A stretch of DNA of 43,477 nucleotides from Methanomassiliicoccaceae archaeon UBA537 (GTDB lineage: Archaea; Thermoplasmatota; Thermoplasmata; Methanomassiliicoccales; Methanomethylophilaceae). The translations under genes were made by a program, and so were the position numbers. The notes beneath the pieces were generated by a model. That model was not told where the DNA came from, searched no databases, and was given only the letters and a program-made list of their open reading frames with translations. The first letter of the stretch is position 1. Each line of letters opens with the position of its first letter. The stretch covers positions 1 through 43,477 of the forward strand of contig DATC01000053.1 in the NCBI GenBank assembly GCA_002504495.1, given 5' to 3'. This document shows, one piece after another, positions 29,506 through 36,309 of the stretch.

Positions 29506-29773
29506 ATTTCTCCACGGAGACGGCCATATCGGCCATGAAGTCGTCGTATTGATCGGAGACCGTGGCCCCGTCCGGAGTAGGGATGATGATGCCCTGCTGC
29601 TCCATGATCTTCAGGGAGTATCTTACGCGGTGCTTCGGGATGCCGGTCATCTCGGAAAGGCGTATGAGGCCTATCGGCTGATTGGTCTTCACCGTGCGGA
29701 GTATCGAGACATGGCGCTCCAAGAGCTCCAAGGCTTCAGCCAGATTGTGGACGGGATCGTTCTTGACGCTCAT
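29444..29773 (-). CDS. Small winged-helix DNA-binding protein
   Basis: A protein of 109 residues. A winged-helix core is clear: Leu-Ile-Arg-Leu-Ser-Glu-Met-Thr-Gly-Ile-Pro-Lys-His-Arg-Val-Arg-Tyr-Ser-Leu-Lys (helix-turn-helix), then Gln-Gly-Ile-Ile-Ile-Pro-Thr-Pro-Asp-Gly-Ala as the wing. A C-terminal helix follows that could mediate dimerisation. It is probably a local transcription regulator; the target is not evident. The 3' end overlaps the convergent hypothetical gene by 62 nt. ATG 29773 begins Met-Ser-Val-Lys; the frame is open further upstream but reads as antisense of the small zinc protein gene. Confidence 0.7.
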   Translation of the reverse strand: MSVKNDPVHNLAEALELLERHVSILRTVKTNQPIGLIRLSEMTGIPKHRVRYSLKIMEQQGIIIPTPDGATVSDQYDDFMADMAVSVEKFTEEVASLRDLLCHRSFRTP

Positions 29774-29826
29774 TCGGCACTCTCGTAGAATCGTAATGGA
29801 TTTGGTAAATGGTTTCGAATAGCCGC

Positions 29827-29997
29827 TCAGCGGCCGTACCACTTCTGCTTGCCCCACTTGTTGTAGTTGGCCCACCATCCCTGGGTGACCGATCCGCAAC
29901 AATCGAGAGCTTTCTGCTCTCCGTCCGGGCCAGAGAAACACTTGTGGCAGTTCATGCACTGCCAAACGAGATAGGGCTCGTTGCTCTTGGCTTTCAT
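29827..29997 (-). CDS. Small cysteine-rich, probably zinc-binding protein
   Basis: A protein of 56 residues starting at ATG 29997. It has Trp-Gln-Cys-Met-Asn-Cys-His-Lys-Cys-Phe, then Asp-Cys-Cys-Gly-Ser, giving five Cys and one His that could form a zinc ribbon. The Trp-rich tail reads Gly-Trp-Trp-Ala-Asn-Tyr-Asn-Lys-Trp-Gly-Lys and ends Trp-Tyr-Gly-Arg. A TATA-like box (minus strand TTTATAGC, about 30021-30028) lies 24-31 nt upstream, which fits a leaderless start. I do not recognise the family. The many Trp and basic residues hint at nucleic-acid or protein binding. Confidence 0.6.
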   Translation of the reverse strand: MKAKSNEPYLVWQCMNCHKCFSGPDGEQKALDCCGSVTQGWWANYNKWGKQKWYGR

Positions 29998-30141
29998 GGG
30001 CGATGGATTGGTAGGACTGGCTATAAACCTTTGCGATGAAATCTTCCTGCGGTCGATGCCGATCGGGAAAGGCCGTCCGACGGCGATGGATGCATGAGCA
30101 ACCGTTCATGGGTCCGCGATGCTGGCACACCCGTCGTTCCA

Positions 30142-30157
30142 GATGCATGGATGCATC
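30142..30157. promoter_or_regulatory. Short inverted repeat upstream of the ArsR-like gene
   Basis: GATGCAT (30142-30148) and ATGCATC (30151-30157) are reverse complements 2 nt apart. A related GGATGCATGA occurs near 30087. They lie in the 263-nt divergent gap between the small zinc protein and the ArsR-like gene, about 75 nt before its TATA box, and may be an operator. Confidence 0.3.
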
Positions 30158-30260
30158 ATGTCGTCGATGATGGTTCTTTGCGCCTTTATTATACTATTTC
30201 AATATTTTGTCCATCGACACACTTCACCATTATATACGCTCTAAGTCATGCATACGGTTC

Positions 30261-30761
30261 ATGACAAGAATCAAGGTCATCAACGAACCGTCGGAGCTGG
30301 TTCCGATGCTGAGGTCCGTTGATACATCCGTGAAAAGGGATGTCCTGAAAGAGGTGACCTTGGAATGGAGGACCGCCGACGAGATCGAACAGAAGTTCGG
30401 TCCCGAAGGAAGGGATGCGATCACCTTCTTCGAGAAGATGAAGCTCGTCGAGACCCGCTGGCTTTCCAAGGACGGCGGCTATCCCGAGAAGTCCTACCAT
30501 ACCTATTACACGTCTTTCAGCATCAACGCCCAGTGGCCCGTGTACGAGATCAGCGATGTCCTGACCGCGGCCATGATGAGCGACGAGGAGTACGCGGAGA
30601 TCGAGAACAAGATCCTGGAGCAGGTCGGAAAGGACGGCCGGTTCTCCGGCGACATCGCCGAGGCTCTGGGATTGTCCTCCACCATGCTCAAGAGCCTCGT
30701 CCGCAGGTCCGTCAAGATGGACTACCGCGGCCACAGGATCGAACTCATCAAAGATGAGTGA
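30261..30761 (+). CDS. ArsR-like winged-helix regulator
   Basis: A protein of 166 residues with two helix-turn-helix regions. The N-terminal one (about 20-66) reads Ser-Val-Lys-Arg-Asp-Val-Leu-Lys-Glu-Val and Thr-Ala-Asp-Glu-Ile-Glu-Gln-Lys-Phe-Gly. The second, near 130-155, reads Phe-Ser-Gly-Asp-Ile-Ala-Glu-Ala-Leu-Gly-Leu-Ser-Ser-Thr-Met-Leu-Lys-Ser-Leu. This double layout is seen in archaeal ArsR-like proteins. TATATACG (30231-30238) is about 23-30 nt before ATG 30261, so the mRNA is probably leaderless. The gene overlaps or abuts trm56 and the HD gene, so all three are likely one operon. Confidence 0.72.
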   Translation: MTRIKVINEPSELVPMLRSVDTSVKRDVLKEVTLEWRTADEIEQKFGPEGRDAITFFEKMKLVETRWLSKDGGYPEKSYHTYYTSFSINAQWPVYEISDVLTAAMMSDEEYAEIENKILEQVGKDGRFSGDIAEALGLSSTMLKSLVRRSVKMDYRGHRIELIKDE

Positions 30762-30763
30762 AG

Positions 30764-31282
30764 ATGGCCGGAATATGGATAATGAGAATCGGTCACCGTC
30801 CCGAGAGGGACAAGAGGGTGACCACGCACGTGGCTCTGGCGTCGCGTGCGCTCGGAGCCAAGGGCATATTCGTCGATACGGAGGATCCCGTTCTCGAGGA
30901 GAGCATTCGCAGCGTCGTGGGCCGCTTCGGAGGGGACTTCACCATAGAGACCGGCGTGCCCTGGAAATCCAAGATCAAGAACTGGCCCGGCAAAGTGGTC
31001 CATCTCACGATGTACGGCCAGAGGTTCGACGAGGCGGTGCCCAAGATCCCGCTCGACGAGGACCTGCTCATAGTGGTCGGAGCCGAGAAGGTTCCTGCAG
31101 AGGTCTATCAGAGGGCGGATTTCAACGTCTCCGTCGGCAACCAGCCTCATTCGGAGATCGCCGCCATGTCGATATTCCTCTACCAGCTGACAGGCGGGAA
31201 GGCGCTCTACGAGGATCGCGGAGGCCATCTCGAAGTCGTGCCCAACGAGAGGGGGAAGACCGTTGTCGAACACGATCCCTGA
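30764..31282 (+). CDS. trm56: tRNA (cytidine(56)-2'-O)-methyltransferase
   Basis: An archaeal SPOUT methyltransferase of 172 residues that methylates the ribose of C56 in the T loop of tRNAs using S-adenosylmethionine. The start Met-Arg-Ile-Gly-His-Arg-Pro-Glu-Arg-Asp-Lys-Arg-Val-Thr-Thr-His-Val and the motifs Leu-Thr-Met-Tyr-Gly, Val-Val-Gly-Ala-Glu-Lys-Val-Pro and Val-Gly-Asn-Gln-Pro-His-Ser-Glu are diagnostic. These form the trefoil-knot cofactor site. ATG 30764 is 3 nt after the ArsR-like stop; GTG 30758 is an alternative. It overlaps the HD gene by 20 nt. Confidence 0.93.
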   Translation: MAGIWIMRIGHRPERDKRVTTHVALASRALGAKGIFVDTEDPVLEESIRSVVGRFGGDFTIETGVPWKSKIKNWPGKVVHLTMYGQRFDEAVPKIPLDEDLLIVVGAEKVPAEVYQRADFNVSVGNQPHSEIAAMSIFLYQLTGGKALYEDRGGHLEVVPNERGKTVVEHDP

Positions 31283-31925
31283 CGAGGCCGAATGCATCGG
31301 CTATCTTGAGGACGCCGGATGCAAGCGCAGGGTCGTCATCCACTGCTGCACGGTCGAGGCCGTCGCCAAGGAGATGATCTCCCGCATAGACGGCGTGGAC
31401 CGCGATCTGGTCTTGGCGGGAGCGCTGCTCCACGACATAGGCAGGTCGAAGGACCATTCCATCATGCACGCGTACGTGGGGTCGCAGATCGCCGCGTCGT
31501 ACGGGCTCCCGGTCGCTCTCCAGGATATAATCCGCAAGCATACCGGCGCAGGGCTCGATGCGGAGGATGTGGAGGAGATGGGCCTGCCTCCGGCAGACTA
31601 CATGCCGAGCACACTGGAGGAGAAGATCGTGGCCCATGCGGACAACATGGTCAGCGACAACCGCGTCGTGGATCACATGCATTCCGTGGAGAAGCTCTTC
31701 AACAAGGGGGCCGTCCGCGGAGCCGAACGCGTGGAGGATCTGCATCGCGAGCTCTCCCTCCTCTACGGAGAGGATCTGGACTGCATCCCCGGGAAGATCG
31801 GGGAGTATCCCGAGCTGGAGCTCGCCAAACGCATGGGGATCCTGCGATCCCCGATTTCTTCACAGGACCGTCGGGCTTTTCGTCCGCGGGCCTGTTCGTC
31901 ATTTTTCTCCGAATCCTGCCTTTGA
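31263..31925 (+). CDS. HD-domain (HDIG) phosphohydrolase
   Basis: A metal-dependent HD-domain protein. It has Arg-Val-Val-Ile-His-Cys early, Leu-Leu-His-Asp-Ile-Gly-Arg as the HD motif, Ile-Met-His-Ala-Tyr-Val-Gly-Ser, Arg-Lys-His-Thr-Gly-Ala and Ala-His-Ala-Asp-Asn-Met as the last metal ligands. This matches the archaeal HDIG family (TIGR00295), probably a phosphatase or nucleotidase of unknown substrate. TTG 31263 follows a GAGAGGGGG Shine-Dalgarno and no in-frame ATG lies before residue 39, so TTG is the likely start. The family would end near Arg-Met-Gly-Ile-Leu (residue 194); the remaining 26 residues pass CGA 31845-31847 inside a hairpin and look like run-on. Confidence 0.82.
   Translation: MSNTIPDEAECIGYLEDAGCKRRVVIHCCTVEAVAKEMISRIDGVDRDLVLAGALLHDIGRSKDHSIMHAYVGSQIAASYGLPVALQDIIRKHTGAGLDAEDVEEMGLPPADYMPSTLEEKIVAHADNMVSDNRVVDHMHSVEKLFNKGAVRGAERVEDLHRELSLLYGEDLDCIPGKIGEYPELELAKRMGILRSPISSQDRRAFRPRACSSFFSESCL
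31835..31858 (+). terminator. Hairpin inside the 3' end of the HD gene
   Basis: GGGGATC (31835-31841) and GATCCCC (31846-31852) form a 7-bp stem with loop CTGC, followed by GATTTCTT. It sits where the HD family normally ends and suggests the gene once stopped here. Confidence 0.4.
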
Positions 31926-31964
31926 AATACTACGGCCTAGATATGCTCCGAGGAGTGTTCCGCA

Positions 31965-32276
31965 ATGGTAGCAGAACTCGATGGTAACACATTCGAATCA
32001 TTCGTGAAGTCGAACGGAATCGCGGTCGTCGACTGCTGGGCCCCTTGGTGCGGCCCCTGCAGGCGCATGGGACCCATCGTCGACGAGGCGGCCGCCGATC
32101 TCGAAGGCAGGGCCGCGGTCGCCAAGCTCAATACCGATGAGAACGGCGCCATAGCCGAGAAGTACCGCATCGATGCGATTCCGACCCTGCTCTTCTTCAA
32201 GAACGGGGAGCTCGCGGAGACGCTCGTCGGACTGAGACCCAAGGAAGACATAATCGCCATCGTGGACAGGCTCTGA
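31965..32276 (+). CDS. trxA: Thioredoxin
   Basis: A thioredoxin of 103 residues with Trp-Ala-Pro-Trp-Cys-Gly-Pro-Cys-Arg (catalytic Cys pair, about residues 29-37) and cis-Pro in Ile-Pro-Thr-Leu. It reduces disulphides in cytoplasmic proteins and is recycled by a reductase, here encoded by the next gene with TGATG overlap. The start ATG 31965 lacks a strong Shine-Dalgarno; an AT-rich box near 31925 may be its promoter. Confidence 0.95.
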   Translation: MVAELDGNTFESFVKSNGIAVVDCWAPWCGPCRRMGPIVDEAAADLEGRAAVAKLNTDENGAIAEKYRIDAIPTLLFFKNGELAETLVGLRPKEDIIAIVDRL

Positions 32277-33160
32277 TGGATTTCGACGTCGTCGTTATAG
32301 GAGCCGGTCCCGCCGGACTGCAGGCCGCGATCCAGATCGCCAGGAAGAAGGCCTCCGTGGCCGTCGTCGGAAAGGCGTCCGGAAGCGCTCTGCACGGAGC
32401 GAGCATATCCAACTATCTCGGGACCGGGACGGTTCCGGGAGAGGACCTGCTGTCGGAGGGACGCGTCCAGGCCGTCGATGCCGGGGCCGTCCTGATGGAA
32501 TCGGACGTCATAGGCGCATCCGGATCCGACGGGGTCTTCCGCACGGAGCTCGACAACGGCGACGTCCTCGTCTCCCGCGCGATCGTTCTGGCCACAGGGG
32601 TATCCCGCGAGAAGCTCGGCGTGCCCGGGGAGAAGGAGTTCTTCGGCAAGGGCGTCAGCTACTGCGCGGTATGCGACTGCAACTTCTACAAGGGTCGCAG
32701 GGTCGCCGTGATAGGAAACGGCTCCGAGGCCGCGGTGGCCGCCGAGCTGATGACGGGATACGCCTCCGAGACGCATTGGATCCGCTGGGCATCCGAGGCG
32801 TCCGAGCATCTCGTCTCCAAGGCCGTCGCCGCCGGAGCGGTCGTCCATGATTCCCGCCCCGTATCCATCGACGGCGAGGCCAGAGTGGGATCCGTGACAT
32901 TGGAGGACGGCGCCGTCATCCCGGTCGACGGCATCTTCATAGAGCTGGGCGCGAGGTCGTCCGTCGATCTCGCCATGGATCTCGGCGCAATGCCGGAGTT
33001 CGACGATTCCCTGAAGGTCGATCGCGCCTGCGCCACCGGCGTTCCCGGCCTCTTCGCCTGCGGAGACATCACCGGGAGGCCGTATCAGGTCGCCAAGGCC
33101 GTGGGGGAGGGTTGCGTCGCCGGTATGTCCGCCGCCGATCATGCGAGGGGCACCAGATGA
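32276..33160 (+). CDS. trxB: Thioredoxin reductase
   Basis: A flavoprotein of 294 residues. It has the FAD motif Val-Val-Ile-Gly-Ala-Gly-Pro-Ala-Gly at the start, the redox pair in Tyr-Cys-Ala-Val-Cys-Asp-Cys, a second nucleotide site Val-Ile-Gly-Asn-Gly-Ser-Glu-Ala-Ala, and Phe-Ala-Cys-Gly-Asp-Ile at the C-terminus. It reduces thioredoxin with a nicotinamide cofactor. Two unusual points are the third Cys directly after the Cys-x-x-Cys-Asp (normally Gly) and the Asn-for-Gly change in the second nucleotide motif, so the electron donor may differ from NADPH. It is translationally coupled to trxA. Confidence 0.92.
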   Translation: MDFDVVVIGAGPAGLQAAIQIARKKASVAVVGKASGSALHGASISNYLGTGTVPGEDLLSEGRVQAVDAGAVLMESDVIGASGSDGVFRTELDNGDVLVSRAIVLATGVSREKLGVPGEKEFFGKGVSYCAVCDCNFYKGRRVAVIGNGSEAAVAAELMTGYASETHWIRWASEASEHLVSKAVAAGAVVHDSRPVSIDGEARVGSVTLEDGAVIPVDGIFIELGARSSVDLAMDLGAMPEFDDSLKVDRACATGVPGLFACGDITGRPYQVAKAVGEGCVAGMSAADHARGTR

Positions 33161-33669
33161 CAGTATCCGATCTGATATCGGGGATGCTGAGGGAAGAGGG
33201 GGGTTTCCAGAAGGCCCTCCGCAGCATACTGGAGGACGAGCTGAAGATGTCCCTCAACGAGTTCTGCCAGGCCTCCGGCATATCGCAGAGCACCATGTAC
33301 AAGATCCTGGAGGACAAGCGCGAGCCCAATCTGCGCACCGTCCGTCAGGTGATCAAATCCCTCAAGATCCTCGTCGAACCCGATGATTCGCACTTCATAG
33401 CAGTCATCGCCAGCACGATGGTCGTGGAGAATCTTCCGAAGACCATCGATCTCGACGGATTGAAGGTGGCCATACGCGAGTATCCCGTCTCCACGGTGGA
33501 GGACGCCATCATAGTGGCGGTGAGGGCGGAACGCGACGGAGCTCTCGGAGTGGTCTGCGCGCCCATCGTCGCCCCCACCATAGAGAAGATCCTGGCGATC
33601 CCGGTCTCCAGGGCGATACCCTACAACAGTGTTCTCAAGGCCATAGATCGGCTCAAGGACCTGATCTGA
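33157..33669 (+). CDS. Archaeal XRE-type helix-turn-helix regulator
   Basis: A protein of 170 residues. An N-terminal helix-turn-helix lies at about 30-62 (Ser-Leu-Asn-Glu-Phe-Cys-Gln-Ala-Ser-Gly-Ile-Ser-Gln-Ser-Thr-Met-Tyr-Lys-Ile). The C-terminal domain has Arg-Glu-Tyr-Pro-Val-Ser-Thr-Val-Glu-Asp-Ala-Ile and Val-Cys-Ala-Pro-Ile-Val-Ala-Pro-Thr-Ile-Glu-Lys-Ile, a pair seen in a conserved family of methanogen regulators. It overlaps trxB by 4 nt, so it is in the redox operon and may regulate it. ATG 33157 has GAGGGGC upstream. A T-rich terminator follows. Confidence 0.75.
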   Translation: MTVSDLISGMLREEGGFQKALRSILEDELKMSLNEFCQASGISQSTMYKILEDKREPNLRTVRQVIKSLKILVEPDDSHFIAVIASTMVVENLPKTIDLDGLKVAIREYPVSTVEDAIIVAVRAERDGALGVVCAPIVAPTIEKILAIPVSRAIPYNSVLKAIDRLKDLI

Positions 33670-33720
33670 TGCTTCGTCCGCGATATCCGCCGACGCCATT
33701 CGTTCCGCCTTCAGTAACAC

Positions 33721-33738
33721 GTTTTTTATTTTTTTATA
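33721..33738 (+). terminator. T-rich terminator after the thioredoxin operon
   Basis: GTTTTTTATTTTTTTATA is a run of T broken by one A, about 50 nt after the regulator's stop. Poly-T tracts without strong stems end many archaeal transcripts. Confidence 0.6.
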
Positions 33739-33786
33739 CGTTCTATTAAATACGCACTCCGCATCGGCCGTACGAAAGGTGCTACC

Positions 33787-35229
33787 ATGGAAAGCAGAAA
33801 GCTTGTAGCGGTCGTCGCGGTAGTCATAGTGCTCGCGGCTTCATTGTTCATCGTCTTCGCAGATCGGGACGATGGATCCGGCTTCTCGCCGAGCGGATAT
33901 CCGGCGCATCTCGCCGTGCTGGGGAATGCGGATCTCGATGATGCCATCACGGCATCGGATGCGGAGGTGATCAGGAAGGTCGTCGAGACGGGATACGACA
34001 ACTATTCCGAGGTCTACATGTGCGACGCCAATAACGACGGCGTCGTGGATCGCGAGGACGCGATCATGGTGGACAGGATGGTAGCGGCCCAGGCATCGGG
34101 CGACTGGAGCAAGGTCGGGATGATCCACTATATCGACGTGGACAAGCGCATCGCGTCCTATGATATGACCGGGAGCGACAAGGTGATAACGATCATCGCC
34201 CCGGTTCTCGATACCGTCCTCGCCATGGGCGGGAAGGATCTCGTGGTCGGATTCGACAACAGGATAACGACCGGAAAGTACCATGAGGAGTATGCATCCC
34301 TCTTCGATTTCTCGAAGATGATCGATGTCGGCAGCTGCAACGAGCCCGACACGGAATCCATCACCCGCGCTTCCGATATGTACGGGGGCGTGACCGTGGT
34401 ATGCGGAACCCGGGACTCGTACGGTCCGACCATGGAGTCCGTCTTCGCCGGAACCGATGTGCAGATCGTCCGCGTGGCGTCATGGGAGTACGGGGAGACC
34501 ATGTACGGCTTCATCACCCTCGCGTATCTTCTGAAATGCGTCGAAGGCGCGGAGATGTACGTCTCCTGGTACGATGGATGCATGGACGTCGTAGCCGACA
34601 TCGTCGCATCCACGCCCGATTCCGACCGTTCCGTCGGTGCGGCCGCGGCTTACGGCTATCTCGACGAGCTGTCCCTCCTGGGAACGTACACCGGAGAGCA
34701 TGCGGCGCTGATGTCCCTCCGCGTATTCGATTCCGCGGGATCGTATCTCGGGGGCGGCAGCGGAGGCCACGGCAACTCGATAGCCGACGAGGCCGTATCG
34801 GCGATGTACGCAGACCATTCCCTCAGGAATCTGGTCCTGATGGTGGGGACCCCGTTCCAGATCTCCGAGCAGGCCAAGGCGTCGTACATGGAGGGCGTCT
34901 ATGAAAAGTGGTGCGACAGGCTCGGGGCCGATGCGATGCCGGGATTGAACATATGCGTGTCCGGATACTCCTTCAGCAGCGGCGTCTCCGAGGTGCTCAA
35001 CCAGCTCATACTGTGCTATTGGATGTACAACGACGAGTTCCTGGCTCATTTCGGCTGCTCGACGCAGAAGGAGGCCCAGGACGTCCTCGCCGGCTACGTC
35101 GACGCGTACTGCGGTTGGATCGGGATATCCGACGCCTGGAGCTTCTACGGGGCCGACGGCACGCGCGGCATGAACCTCCTGTACTGCGGGGACGGGGATC
35201 CGCGCAACATCATGTACGGCGGCAGGTGA
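33787..35229 (+). CDS. ABC-importer binding protein with N-terminal dockerin-like repeats
   Basis: An extracytoplasmic protein of 480 residues. An N-terminal hydrophobic helix (6-24) anchors or exports it. Residues 47-98 carry two dockerin-type Ca-binding loops: Asn-Ala-Asp-Leu-Asp-Asp-Ala-Ile-Thr-Ala-Ser-Asp (47-58) and Asp-Ala-Asn-Asn-Asp-Gly-Val-Val-Asp-Arg-Glu-Asp (80-91). From about residue 115 a type III substrate-binding domain (BtuF/FecB class) follows, with Val-Leu-Ala-Met-Gly-Gly-Lys-Asp-Leu-Val-Val-Gly. It is followed by permease and ATPase genes, so it is the binding component of an importer for iron chelate, cobamide or a similar ligand. A TATA-like box lies near 33744-33751 and GGTG precedes ATG 33787. 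Confidence 0.8.
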   Translation: MESRKLVAVVAVVIVLAASLFIVFADRDDGSGFSPSGYPAHLAVLGNADLDDAITASDAEVIRKVVETGYDNYSEVYMCDANNDGVVDREDAIMVDRMVAAQASGDWSKVGMIHYIDVDKRIASYDMTGSDKVITIIAPVLDTVLAMGGKDLVVGFDNRITTGKYHEEYASLFDFSKMIDVGSCNEPDTESITRASDMYGGVTVVCGTRDSYGPTMESVFAGTDVQIVRVASWEYGETMYGFITLAYLLKCVEGAEMYVSWYDGCMDVVADIVASTPDSDRSVGAAAAYGYLDELSLLGTYTGEHAALMSLRVFDSAGSYLGGGSGGHGNSIADEAVSAMYADHSLRNLVLMVGTPFQISEQAKASYMEGVYEKWCDRLGADAMPGLNICVSGYSFSSGVSEVLNQLILCYWMYNDEFLAHFGCSTQKEAQDVLAGYVDAYCGWIGISDAWSFYGADGTRGMNLLYCGDGDPRNIMYGGR

Positions 35230-35232
35230 ACG

Positions 35233-36309
35233 ATGTACGAGTCGTGGGCGGAGAACGAGGATGATGCGGAGGGCGCCGTCGTACGCATCGGCGAGACCGC
35301 TTCGAGAAAGGCGGCCGTCGTTCTGGCGCTTCTCGTCGGAGGGGTGCTCCTCCTGTTCGGAGCGAGGCTCGCGATCGGAGACTACAGTGTCGGCGCGGCA
35401 GATGCCCTTGCCGCGCTGTGGAGGCATTTGACGGAGGGGCCCGACGGATCCATGCTGGACAACGTGGTGTGGAAACAGCGCCTTCCGAGGGCCTTCACGG
35501 CCGTGATCGCCGGCACGGGCCTCGCGGCGGCGGGTGCGGCGATGCAGAGCCTCATGAAGAATCCTCTAGCGGACCCGTACACCGCCGGCATCTCCTCCGG
35601 AGCGCTCTTCGGGGCGACCTTGTCAATGACCCTGGGGATCGGTCTGGCGGAGGGATATTTCGGGCGCGTCGCGAACGCCTTCGTATTCGCCATGGTGCCC
35701 GCCCTCGTCATCGCCGTCATATCGCGTTGGCGCAAGCCGTCTCCTGCGATGATGATCCTCGCCGGCATCGCGATCATGTACATCTTCAACGCGTTCCAGT
35801 CCTACATGATGCTGAAGGCCGATCCGAACTCGGCCTCCAGCGTGTACACCTGGAGCGTCGGCAGCATAGGGATGACGACATGGAGCACCATCCCCGTGAT
35901 GGCGGGCACCACTATCGCAGGATGCGCGATGCTCATGCTGATGTCCCGCGCCCTCAATGCGATGAACGCGGGGGACGACTACGCCAGGTCCCTGGGAATC
36001 CCGATAGACGGGGTCCGCATACTGTGCCTGGGACTCGTTTCGTTCGTCGCCGCGGGGATAGTCAGCTTCACCGGCGTTATAGGATTCGTGGGGCTGGTGT
36101 CGCCTCATATCGCGAGGATGCTCATCGGTCCGGACAACCGCCTGCTGATCCCCGCATCCGCGCTCATGGGTGCGCTCATGATGCTGCTGTGCGACATCGT
36201 CGGATTCCTCATCATGGGCTCCACCCTTCAGATAGGCGTGGTCACTGCCATGATAGGCGGTCCGCTGTTCATGGCCATCCTGCTCACCAGGAGGGGCGAG
36301 GTATGGTGA
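35233..36309 (+). CDS. FecCD/BtuC-family ABC transporter permease
   Basis: A membrane protein of 358 residues with about nine to ten helices. The signature Leu-Pro-Arg-Ala-Phe-Thr-Ala-Val-Ile-Ala-Gly-Thr-Gly-Leu-Ala and Met-Lys-Asn-Pro-Leu-Ala-Asp-Pro-Tyr-Thr-Ala-Gly-Ile-Ser-Ser-Gly-Ala is diagnostic for permeases of iron-siderophore, haem and cobalamin importers. Near the C-terminus, Gly-Phe-Val-Gly-Leu-Val-Ser-Pro-His-Ile-Ala-Arg is the coupling region for the ATPase. It works as a homodimer in the cytoplasmic membrane. It lies 3 nt after the binding-protein gene and overlaps the ATPase gene by 7 nt. Confidence 0.93.
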   Translation: MYESWAENEDDAEGAVVRIGETASRKAAVVLALLVGGVLLLFGARLAIGDYSVGAADALAALWRHLTEGPDGSMLDNVVWKQRLPRAFTAVIAGTGLAAAGAAMQSLMKNPLADPYTAGISSGALFGATLSMTLGIGLAEGYFGRVANAFVFAMVPALVIAVISRWRKPSPAMMILAGIAIMYIFNAFQSYMMLKADPNSASSVYTWSVGSIGMTTWSTIPVMAGTTIAGCAMLMLMSRALNAMNAGDDYARSLGIPIDGVRILCLGLVSFVAAGIVSFTGVIGFVGLVSPHIARMLIGPDNRLLIPASALMGALMMLLCDIVGFLIMGSTLQIGVVTAMIGGPLFMAILLTRRGEVW

